NCBI GenBank assembly: GCA_015680685.1
Contig: MNCI01011333.1
Coordinates: 327,656 to 391,655, forward strand
Source of the DNA: Gnetum montanum
Lineage: Eukaryota; Streptophyta; Gnetopsida; Gnetales; Gnetaceae
DNA: 64,000 bases
Reading direction: 5' to 3'
The position numbers were made by a program, and so were the translations under genes. Positions 1 through 8,894 of the stretch are shown piece after piece; within the stretch, counting starts at the first letter, position 1; each line of letters begins with the position of its first letter. Under the pieces are notes generated by a model that had not been told where the DNA came from, ran no database searches, and saw only the letters and a program-made list of their open reading frames with translations.

Positions 1-678
1 AACCACCACCATTAATGACCACCACCCCACAATTTAAGTTCTCACTACTCGCATGATTTTTATTGTGGCTATTAAGAGAGAGAAATAGAGACATTGATAA
101 TCATGGCCCCATGCAAGCATGAACAAGCATTTTTAGTTTGATGAAACATTTTATTTTATTATTGATTTTTTTTAATGGAGATTGTTACATTGTTGTCAAA
201 GTTGTTGACTTGGTAGATGCAATTGTGCTTAGTGATCTAGTATGCTTTCAAGTGATACATTTTGGACTTGAAATCTATGCTGCTAAAGCAACATACCAAT
301 GTGATAGCTTTGTCTTATGCTAGAGATTGGATTGCTTCCACTTGTAGCACCAAAGTTTTTAACTTCAAAAAGTACCACATGAGACAAGCCTTTGTAGTTT
401 GAATTGTAAAACTCTCAATTTTTAATTGTCTCAGCAATTAGTGTAGAGAATTTAATAAATGTAGGATAGCTTTAAGTGACTATTTGATAAACACTAACCT
501 GGTTCTAGGATAGCATTAAGTGACCATTTGATAAAGGCAAAACACAGCAGCAACACTAACCTGGTTCTTAAATGGATAGCTACAAAATTTTAAGCAGTTG
601 CCAATTTCGTCATTCAGGATTTTGAGCACATGCAACACTCTTTGATCACCCAAAGCCAAAGAAACGTATTGCTGGCCA
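1..678. other. non-coding flank with a short tandem duplication
   Basis: No coding sequence is convincing here; the short open frames lack recognisable motifs. The one visible structure is an imperfect tandem duplication at 463-506 and 507-570. Both units begin with aggatagc and end with the words actaacctggttct, and the second unit carries about 20 extra bases. It lies just outside the copia LTR. Confidence 0.6.
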
Positions 679-1050
679 TGGTTATCCTACTAAATTTGGG
701 TTGCTAAAATTCAGCTACAGTTATCCTGCTAAATTTAGACTATGCTAAATTTAGGCTACATTTATCCTGCTAAATTTAGGCTATGGTTATTAAAATAGCG
801 GATGATTATTTAGTTATTTAAGGGACCTCCCTCACCTCAATTTTTGTACCCATCACATACATCCCCTTTGTATCCCATTCTTACATTCTTCTATTGCATG
901 AGAGAGAGGCTTCTTCTTGTTCTCTCCTTCTGATGAAGAGAGAAGCTTGTTATTTCCATTTCTAATAATAAGATCCTTCTACATTTGCCTGTGGTTCCAT
1001 TGCTCTTTATTTTCATCTCATTTCATATTTTGCTACCAGATCTGCTAACA
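679..1050 (+). repeat. 5' LTR of the copia element
   Basis: The left edge is placed at a TG by comparison with the 3' copy and is approximate; the right edge is the CA at 1049-1050 directly before the primer binding site. The first part has several copies of a word close to tgctaaatttaggcta, one more than in the 3' LTR, which explains most of the length difference. Confidence 0.75.
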
Positions 1051-1051
1051 G

Positions 1052-1063
1052 TGGTATCGGAGC
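1052..1063 (+). promoter_or_regulatory. primer binding site, initiator tRNA-Met type
   Basis: The 12 bases tggtatcggagc follow the LTR end after one base. This is the usual plant copia primer site (TGGTATCAGAGC), with one A to G change. Confidence 0.85.
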
Positions 1064-1113
1064 AAGGTTCATAGTCCATGAAAGTGTTGCAAATCGTGCA
1101 TACAAATTTTACA

Positions 1114-2917
1114 AAATGGTTGACAAATACAAAATAGAGAAGTTCAATGAAAGCAACTTCACATTGTGGAAATGAAGATACAAGCAATTTTGCGTAAAGA
1201 TAATTTCCTGGTAACTATTGGAGAAACGCCGCGAGAGGTTACGGATGACGACAAGTGGAATGTTGCAAGTACCTCATATGATGGTGATGTTCTATACAGT
1301 GAGGAAACTATTGCTGAAGGCAAACAAAAGCTCATTGATGGTTGGATCTTGGATTCAGGAGCAACATGGTACATGACCTCTCGAAGAGAATGGTTTTATC
1401 ACTACAAATCAATCTCAGAAGGATCTGTGTACATGGGAAATGATCGTGCTTTGAAAATCGCTAGTATTGGTACTATCAAGATAAAGATGTATGATGGCAA
1501 TATTTGCACCATACAAGAGGTACAACATGTGGAGGGCTTGAAGAAAAATCTACTATCTTTAGAACAACTAGATGATGTTGGGTGCAAAACTCATATAGAG
1601 AATGGGATCTTGAAGATTACTAAAGGTGCGCTTGTGGTAATGAAGGTAGAAAAGGTTGCTGCAAATTTGTACATGCTTATGGGGAACACACATCAAGTGG
1701 GAGAGTCTTATGTTGCATCAACTAGTTTGAAAGAAGAATCGACAATGTTGTGGCATCGAAAGTTTGGTCATATGTCAGAACAAGGTTTGAAGATTCTTTC
1801 TAAACAAAGACTACTTCCTAGGCTCAATTCGGTATGTTTACCATTTTGTGAGCATTGTGTTACAAGTAAGCAACATAGATTAAAGTTAAGCACATCAACC
1901 GCTAAGAGTATAAGCATCTTGGACTTGTTGCACTCTGATGTTTGGCAAGCACCAATGACTTCCCTAGGAGGAGCAAGATACTTTGTATCTTTCATTGATG
2001 ATTTCTCTAGGAGATGTTGGGTGTATCCAATCAAAAGGAAGGAAGATGTCTTTTCAGTCTTCAAAGTTTTTAGAGCGCAAGTAGAACTTGAGTCCGAACA
2101 AAGGATCAAGTGTCTAAGGACAGATAATGGGGGAGAATATAAAATTGATGAATTTAATGCATTTTGTCAACAAGAAGGCATCAAGAGGTAGTTCACAGTG
2201 GAAAACACTCCTCAACAAAATGGAGTGGCAAAACGGATGAATAGAACCTTGTTGGAAACAACAAGATCAATGTTGAAGGCTGCAAATCTAACCAAGTCAT
2301 TTTGGGCAGAAGCAGTTAATACAGCAGCCTGCTATTTAATCAATCGGTCTCCATCAACTGCGATTAATCTAAAAACACCAATAGAAATGTGGATTGGTAA
2401 GCCAGCTATTTATTCTCATCTCCATACATTTGGAAGTTTTGTGTATGTGATGTACAATGACCAAGAAAGATCAAAGTTGGACCTAAAGTCCAGGAAATGT
2501 ATCTTCTTAGGGTATGCTGATGGAGTTAAGGGGTATCGGCTGTGGGATCCCACTACCCGCAAGGTTGTTATCAGCAGAGATGTGATATTTGTAGAAGATA
2601 AAATGCAAGAGAAGGGAGATGCTAGCACTTCAAAGGAGAATTCAGAGACTACTAAAATTCAGGTAGAAGATAAAACAAAAGTTAAAGATCCAATTACTTT
2701 TGAAGAAACATCAATGTATGAAGAGAAAGAACCAGTCAAGTTTGAAGCTTATGAAGTTCGTCGGTCATCTCAGGTAAAAAGATCACCAACTTGGCACTCA
2801 GATTATGTTACTGAAAGTAATGTTGCATACTGCCTTTTAACGGAGGATGGAGAGCCCTCAACTTTACATGAGGCTCTCAAAAGTCCAGATGTGTCTTTGT
2901 GGATGGTAGCAATGCTA
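1114..2917 (+). pseudogene. copia gag-protease-integrase polyprotein, broken
   Basis: The reading frame starts at the ATG at 1114 (MVDKYKIEKFNESNF), typical of copia gag. It loses one base near 1170, where family members read LWKMK, and continues in the next frame. Most of gag, including the zinc knuckle, is deleted: after GETP the frame runs within about 30 codons to the protease motif DSGATWYM near 1358. GAG-pre-integrase follows (LWHRKFGHMSEQGL, 1750-1790, with the C-x2-C pair near 1848), then the integrase core (HSDVW, FIDDFSRRCW, RTDNGGEY), an in-frame TAG at 2189-2191, and the rest of the core (TPQQNGVAKRMNRTL). The integrase C-terminus (GYADGVKGYRLWDP) is intact. The frame breaks off at the first residues of the RT domain (SPDVSLWMVAM, about 2890-2917), where PPR sequence begins. 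Confidence 0.88.
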
Positions 2918-3987
2918 TGTAGACCTTTCCAACATATTGGCGCAGCACTTGCAGATGGTGCTCTTCAATTTTCAGGTACTGCTGAACACAAAACATTTTC
3001 AGAACCCTGAAACAGACAGTGGGCATCTTCAATTTTCAGGTACTGCTGAACACAAAACATTTTCAGAACCCTGAAACAGACCGTGGGCATTGATAGATTC
3101 CGTCACTTCTCTCCTGCAAAAATGCACAGATTCGGATTCATTGGATTTGGGCAGGTTGCTTCATGCTCAAATATTGAAATTGGGTTTCGCTGGTGGTCTT
3201 TCCGTGATCAACAAACTATGCAGCATGTATGGAAGGTGTTAGAGAACAGAGGATGCACGACAGCTGTTTGAAAACATGCCAGAATGGGATGTTGTTTCAT
3301 AGAATTCTATGATATTTGCATATGCCCAGCGGGGATTTATCCAGGAAATGTGCCTCATGTTTCAGAAAATGAGCGCTTCTGGATTTGCCTCTGATGATTT
3401 TACTCTCGAAGGCCTGCTAAGATGCTGTTTGAATTGTGGAGATTTAAGTTTTGGATCACAGGTACAGTCGTATTCTTTTAAAATTGAGTATAGTGTACAT
3501 GCAGTCGTGAGCTGCAAGCTTGTTGATTTGTATGCTAAGTTTGAGACATTGGTGGATGCATGCAATGTCTTTGCTGAAATGCCCACTAAGGATCTGGCTG
3601 TAATGAATGCCATGATTGCAGGGTATGTTCATGCTGGGTTCTGTGGGCAGGTACTGGAGATGTTTAGGAAAGTGTTTTGGGCTGGTTTTAGGCCTGATGC
3701 ATTTACATATTCCAATGTCATTGGCATGTGTGGTGGGATTGAAGATCTGCAACTAGGCAGGCAACTTCATTCCAGAGCTGTTCAATCTGGGTTAAATCTT
3801 AATGTTACTGTCTCCAATGCCGTTGTCACCATGTACTCAAAATGTGGGAGGTTGGAGGATGCATTGCAAGCTTTTCAGGAAATTCTGCAGTGGAATGTTG
3901 TATCATGGAATACCCTGATTTCGGGTTGTTCTTTGCATGAAGGTTATGAGGAGCATGCTTTTAGGCTCTTTATTGATATGCAGAAGG
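2918..3987 (+). pseudogene. captured PLS-class pentatricopeptide repeat (PPR) gene fragment
   Basis: PPR proteins are helical-repeat RNA-binding proteins of plant organelles. From about 3150 the sequence encodes degenerate PLS-type repeats: an LLHAQILKLGF-like start (now frameshifted), then DARQLFENMPEWDVVS followed by a stop where family members have Trp, then an open frame from 3309. That frame carries QMHS-like and GRQLHSRAVQSGL segments, VTMYSKCGRLEDA and NVVSWNTLISG, the hallmarks of PLS repeats. No intron is visible, as is usual for PPR genes. The left junction is in frame with copia (about 2918), and the right junction is in frame with the copia RNase H tail (about 3987). No E or DYW domain is present, so only a middle part of a gene was taken. 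It carries a frameshift and a stop and is not a functional PPR gene. Confidence 0.87.
2963..3090 (+). repeat. 64-bp tandem duplication
   Basis: Two adjacent 64-bp units (2963-3026 and 3027-3090), starting cttcaattttcagg and ending gtgggcat, differ at a single base (cagacagt against cagaccgt). The duplication lies at the start of the captured PPR segment and so arose during or after capture. Confidence 0.9.
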
Positions 3988-4085
3988 TACACACCAAGGA
4001 TAATCTTGCAGATGTTCTGACCAAGCCGATTAACATGGACAAATTTGACTGGAGTAGATCCTCATATGGCCTAGCAATAACATAA
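3988..4085 (+). pseudogene. C-terminal remnant of copia RNase H
   Basis: The open frame entering from the PPR fragment reads VHTKDNLADVLTKPINMDKF, the standard end of copia RNase H, then a short tail and stop at 4083-4085. It marks the right-hand edge of the replaced segment and shows that the PPR sequence lies inside the element and not beside it. Confidence 0.9.
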
Positions 4086-4126
4086 GCAACATAGAATGGC
4101 AAGGTAGAAAGGATGGTGTGGAGATA

Positions 4127-4452
4127 TGATTGATCCTCTAAATTTAGGCTATAGTTATCTTGCTAAATTTAGGCTATGCTAAATTTAGGCTATGGTTATT
4201 AAAATAGCGGATGATTATTTAGTTATTTAATGGACCTCCCTCACCTCAATTTTTGTACCCATCACATACATCCCCTTTGTATCTCATTCTTACATTCTTC
4301 TATTGCATGAGAGAGAGGCTTCTTCTTGTTCTCTTCTTGTGATGAAGAGAGAAGCTTGTTATTTCCATTTCTGATAATAAGATCCTTCTGCATTTGCCTG
4401 TGGTTCCATTGCTCTTTATTTTTATCTCATTTCATATTTTGCTCTACTAACA
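4127..4452 (+). repeat. 3' LTR of the copia element
   Basis: Repeats the 5' LTR from the aaatttaggctat words through the A/G-rich gagagaggcttcttcttg stretch to the terminal CA at 4451-4452. The purine-rich run aaggtagaaaggatgg just before it (4101-4116) is the likely polypurine tract. The start is placed at the first TG after it and is approximate. Confidence 0.75.
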
Positions 4453-4517
4453 GAATTCATTGGAAAAGAGACTAACGATTGCAATTATAAGATTCTTTGA
4501 GCTCGAAGGTGGTGCAG

Positions 4518-4908
4518 CTGCAAAATGAGTATACTATTTTTACGATTTACAAGGGAAAAATAGTTAGAGAAGAAGCAAAAAACAAAAATAGCCAGCTAAA
4601 AATTTGCAAATCAGTTAGAAAATAGATACTTGATTATGAGTGGTACAGCTTTATATTTACTATAATATAACAATGAGTAGCATTAAACACTTTGAGTGCA
4701 CTTCTGCAAAATGAGTATACTTCTATGATTTACTAAGGAAAAACGCTCATAGAAGAAGCACCAAAAAAGGATATAGCTAGCTAAAAATTTGCAAATCTTG
4801 CTGAAAAATAGGTACGTGATTATGAGTGGTTCAGCTTTATATTTTATTATAATAAAAAAATGCTTTATAATATATCAATGAGTACCATTAAACACTTTGA
4901 GTGCACTT
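4518..4908. repeat. 186-bp tandem duplication
   Basis: Two diverged units begin ctgcaaaatgagtatac at 4518 and 4704 and end acactttgagtgcactt at 4703 and 4908. Both contain the segment that recurs in inverted orientation at 5651-5763. No coding capacity. Confidence 0.85.
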
Positions 4909-5763
4909 AACAAAATAGTTTAGGCTTGTTTGGGAATGTGGTGGCAATGCCCAAGGACAAGACATTGTTAATATACTGTTCACTTGTACATTCAAGTGCT
5001 TGCATTTTGATTTTAACAAGTGTGTGTTTTGCTCTGTGTGTGTGTTTTTCTTTGTGTTTGTGTAGATTTGAACTTACAAGCAAAATGGCACACAACATTG
5101 AAGGTACGAGGATCTCTAACAATGGTAGATCCAAAAAAGAAAAAACAAAAGTTGGTCCAAGTTGTGTTTGAGAATGCAATGGACAATTCTCAACCACTGA
5201 TAGTCCTTGTTTACCACCAAGATATGAAAGGAAGGTGGAGAGATGTGCTAGGATGATTTTCCAAAAAACCAACTAAGGCTACCCAAGTAAGTCTTGTGGA
5301 GACTTTAACTAATCTTGGTCTTCTAGATGATTTATTGTTTTACAGGGTCTTAGAGTCCAGTCAAAAGAAGCATGAGTATCATCAAAGATAAGAACTCTAT
5401 GATCGTTTAGCTAAAGAGGAGGAACAATAGTGTAAGACCTCTGGAAATGAAAACATTGATGATGATGAGAAGAAGATTTCTCACAAAGATTCCTTGCAGC
5501 AGCATAACTATGAAGAGGAAGGAGGACCCCATGGCAACAAGCTACTTTCCCAATTCCAATATCTCCATTTCATTAGGGATGGTGGTAATGAGATTACCAA
5601 GAGTTGAACGAGGATATCTACATTCTAAGGTAGCACATTGGTGCGAGTAGAAAGCATTTTCTTATTATAGTAAAATATAAAGCTGTACCACTCGTAATCA
5701 CGTATCTATTTGATAGCTGATTTGCAAATTTTTAGCTGGCTATTTCCATTTTTTGTGCTTCTG
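4754..5763. mobile_element. inverted-repeat-bounded element of unknown class
   Basis: The arm 4754-4866 (starting agaagcacc, containing gctaaaaatttgcaaat and gtgattatgagtgg) is matched by its reverse complement at 5651-5763, with mismatches scattered along about 113 bp. Between the arms lie a TG-rich run (5010-5065) and about 600 bp with scattered short open frames, none recognised. The arrangement suggests a non-autonomous DNA transposon or a rearranged tandem repeat; no transposase and no target duplication could be identified, so the class stays open. Confidence 0.5.
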
Positions 5764-6055
5764 CTGTCCACTAGCCTCACTGTCCACTGCCAAACCACCC
5801 CACCGTGACCATGCCATATCCAGTCCTATCTTTGTGCTGCCACTGATTACATCCTACACCGGCCACGCAATCAAAGCCTTCCCAGCCTCTGAAGGTTCCC
5901 CCTTTGGTCACAGTAGGAAAGCCAGAAATGCAGGCATTCCAGATTCTCAAAAACCCTAACAATAACAAAAAATTCTCAAACACATGACAAAATGCCAAAC
6001 AGAAACCAGAAACCAGAAAAATTGCTCACACACCAGAATGAAGATTCAAGGTGGA
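5764..6055. other. non-coding; downstream of the TOM22-like pseudogene
   Basis: No gene is recognised. On the minus strand this follows the last stop of the TOM22-like fragment and could be its former 3' untranslated region. A 73-codon open frame on the minus strand (5777-5998) has no familiar motif. Confidence 0.4.
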
Positions 6056-6261
6056 TCATCCGCTGCTAGTGCCAAGTAGCACAGCTTGTTGAGCATCCAA
6101 ATCAGAGAGCTGTTAAATGCGATCGTACTCGATGATAAGCGGCAAGGTAAGAACGAGGAACATGGTAAGGGTGATCCAAGCAGCTTTTCCTGTACTTTTC
6201 AGGAATTTTCTGCTCACCTCTTCCATTCTCGCTGCTGCATATTTTGTTAACAAATCGGTTA
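6056..6261 (-). pseudogene. TOM9: TOM22/TOM9-like mitochondrial import receptor subunit, fragment
   Basis: TOM22 (TOM9 in plants) is a single-pass outer-membrane subunit of the mitochondrial protein import pore. The minus strand reads AARMEEVSRKFLK, then STGKAAWI, a hydrophobic segment ending LPLIIEYDR, then a TAA at 6113-6115, and continues in frame QLSDLDAQQAVLLGT to a TGA at 6056-6058. Plant family members have the same order: VSKKLLRSTGKAAWI, a membrane segment ending PLIIEMDRE, then a tail with QQASLLGT. The TAA replaces a residue of that linker. From the ATG at 6224-6226 only 37 residues are open. Upstream in the same frame the similarity continues a few residues more (LTDLLTKYAA) and then meets a stop, so the N-terminal receptor part is missing. 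A truncated pseudogene is likeliest; a short expressed 37-residue product cannot be excluded. Confidence 0.72.
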
Positions 6262-7904
6262 AAGATGGTTGAAATCTATAGTTTTGGGTTTTCTAACCTT
6301 AAATTTAAGGTTTCTATTTGTTGTGGTTTTGTACAAGTTATAATGAATGAGTTATGGGCGTTTTGCCAATGTTGTGCAGTTGTGATTTGTGTCGTTTTCA
6401 GTTTTAAATAAATGTTTACGATTTTATTTTTTTTTTGAAGGAATGGTAGAGACTTTACATTTTTTATGGACATGGATATGTAGGGATTGGTTTAATATTT
6501 CAATCGGTGGTGGAATCACCCCGTTTGGAGTTTAAACGAAATTTTGGTAAATACAAAAGGGGGTTTTCAATAACGGCTACGTCCACATTAATTTGGTCAC
6601 ATTTTGTGTAAAAAACGGTTATGGATTTTTTGGCTATTCTAGTTATGGATGCAATGTTCATGATTTCAGGATTCCTTCAAAGGTGGAATTACTAAAATTA
6701 GAGTTAAAATGTATTTTTACTGAATTTTTTCCTATGATCAGGTGAATTAGGGCTCTTTCGTTGATGGCCAAACATTTGTTGGATTTGCTCTATTTTCTAT
6801 TGAAATATCTAGGAATTTTCAGAGTTTCTAATAATGGTTGTGTAGCTCATGATTTTAGGATTCCAATGGCGGTAAAATCACTAAATTCAACGCTACGATT
6901 GATTTTTAGTGAATTTTGCCATACGATCACATGCATAGAGGTTTTTTGATTGTAACGATATTACCCCTTGGAGATGGGTAGCATGGGCAATTTTAAATGA
7001 TTTTTCTTATCAATGGCCATCCCCCTAGGAATGCCTAAGGATGTTAACAACATTCTAAATTTGGTTTCAGGGCTATTAAAAGTTTTTACTATTTTTAGTA
7101 ATGTTTTTCCTAGAGTCGTTTTCTAGGCTTTAAGGTATTTTTTTCAATGTTGCTTTAACTAAGGCATATTTTGGTTATGATGTTGCACATTTCATGATGT
7201 CTTGGCTACAATGTCTAGCTATAAAGGTTGTGGAAGGGTGCATTTTTAAATTTCTAAAAGAATTTTGGCTAACTTTCTAGGGTTTGTTACGAGGGCTAAT
7301 TTCACCCCTAACTAGGATGTTGTTGGACCCTAAACCCTAAACCCTAAACCCAAATTAAGATGTTGTTGGACACTATTATAGGAAAGAAAAATGAGTGGCA
7401 AAAGAAATAGCATGTAGAGGAGCATAACCATGATCCACAATAGAGGAAGGAAGTCAAGAATGTTGAAGGTAAACATGAAGCTTCAAATGTCTTCTAGATC
7501 CTAGGACCAAGTTAGAACCAAAAATGGCTTGATGGATTTGGCCTACAAAGTGGATAAAGTATGGGACCCAATGATTAAGAGGATGATAACTACCCTAAAA
7601 TAAATTGATGATAAGGTTGTTAATGCTATGGAGAAATTGGTTGCTCCTCCTAATCATGAGAAGAAGGAAGATGATATGGGCATGGCCAAAGTTTCTTCAT
7701 CTAAGCATGGTAAAGTAGAAGAAAAATTTTCATCCTTTGATGATGAAAATCCTTATGATTATTATGCAAACTATCATGTTTTGTAGTGTTACTTGGTCAT
7801 GGCACATATGATTGGTGAAATGGTATGAGCTAGGATGCCTTTGAATGCTAAGTTTGTCAGAAAGAAAATAAGGAGCATGTCTTACCAAACTAGATCTTAT
7901 TACC
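6262..7904. other. AT-rich intergenic sequence
   Basis: No gene recognised. Phrases such as ttcaggattcc and aatggcggtaaaatcacta recur around 6650-6900, suggesting old local duplication. From about 7360 to 7890 there is a broken lysine/aspartate-rich frame (around KVDKVWDPMIKRM and FDDENPYDYYANY) that I could not assign. Confidence 0.4.
7328..7350 (+). repeat. short interstitial telomere-type repeat
   Basis: Three consecutive copies of ccctaaa followed by a partial one match the Arabidopsis-type plant telomere unit. The tract is flanked by two similar phrases (aggatgttgttggac and agatgttgttggaca). Confidence 0.8.
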
Positions 7905-8734
7905 TAATGAAACACATTTTTTTATTTGCTCTAACATCAGAGAGCCCAAATGCGATGTTGGGTATCTGATGTTGGGGGATATACACTGGCCTATCAATAT
8001 AGCACCTATGCTCCTAATTTGGCATGAGTTTTTGTTAGTTTTCAGTTAGAGTAGCAAAGCTCTTGCAATTTATTCTCTCTAGAGTTAGAGTATTTTTTGA
8101 GTCCCTGCAAAAGGAGTCTAAGTGTGTACAGTTCTTTGTTCGAACACTAATGTACTCGAGTACAGCAGTGCGAAAGAAATAAAAATGAACTCTTTTGATA
8201 ATCCTTGCAACACTGAAATAGATTAATTTTTCTTTTAATGCACTTTACTTTCATGCAATTTACTTTACTACATTTCAATTAAGCAGTTTATTTCCAATTG
8301 TTAATGAACACAAGCACGACCACTTCAAGAATACATATAGTACTTGGTAACCCAACAACGATTATCTTTTGGTAGCCCAACAACACTATATGTGTTCAGG
8401 ATGTGTCTAGGAAAGTGGGGTGGTTACTTGTGTTAGGCTAGCTAGGTAGTAGATGAATTAGATCTTAAACTACTTTACCTTTCATTCTTGTTGTAGGTGA
8501 TCAAAATTATAAAACATAAAATAAGAAAAAATTATGTACCTCAATTACACTTAAACCATACCCTTGAGCTGCATGAGTGTAGTTGGGAAGACAACGAATG
8601 TTCTCAACACCCATGTCACTTCCTAAAAGAAAAAGTGCACTAGAGAACTATAGGTCCATGGAATTCTACTAGATCACATGTAAATGCCTTAGTGATTTGT
8701 ATGGTTGGGTGTAGGGGTACCTCACCACTCATCA
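7905..8734 (+). repeat. 5' LTR of Ty3 copy 1
   Basis: Starts taatgaaacac where the middle LTR has tgatgaatcac (terminal G changed) and ends accactcatca. Inside the first 70 bases a hairpin with arms aacatcaga (7933-7941) and tctgatgtt (7965-7973) lies upstream of the AT-rich promoter position. Confidence 0.8.
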
Positions 8735-8755
8735 TTAGCGTTGCTACTACGGACC
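8735..8755 (+). promoter_or_regulatory. primer binding site of Ty3 copy 1, decayed
   Basis: The bases ttagcgttgctactacggac sit directly after the LTR. They align with ttggcaccattactggggac in copy 2 and with the intact minus-strand site at 47771-47790. Confidence 0.65.
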
Positions 8756-8894
8756 TTTTGGATGTTTCATGTGCTATCTAGGATTGAGTGGAAATCATTC
8801 AAAATTGTTGTAACGAACCTTAGAGTCATAGCATATTTTACAATTACTACAACAACATTTTAAAGCACACTACATTTTTCTCATCTAATCAAAA

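Larger units (their letters stand above)
679..4452 (+). mobile_element. Ty1/copia LTR retrotransposon carrying a captured PPR gene fragment
   Basis: Two direct LTRs bracket an initiator-methionine-type primer binding site, a gag start, a protease motif, GAG-pre-integrase and integrase in copia order. The region that should encode reverse transcriptase and most of RNase H is missing; in its place lies about 1 kb of PPR-repeat coding sequence, followed by the last residues of copia RNase H. The 5-bp flanks I read (ggcca and gaatt) do not match, so the outer LTR edge is approximate or the target duplication has decayed. The element cannot make its own reverse transcriptase and must be non-autonomous. 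The LTRs differ at about seven positions over their 250-bp core. Confidence 0.85.

Noticed and set aside
5753-5998. opposed open frames of 68 and 73 codons
   Set aside because: No motif and no clear codon bias; more likely former untranslated sequence of the TOM22-like copy.
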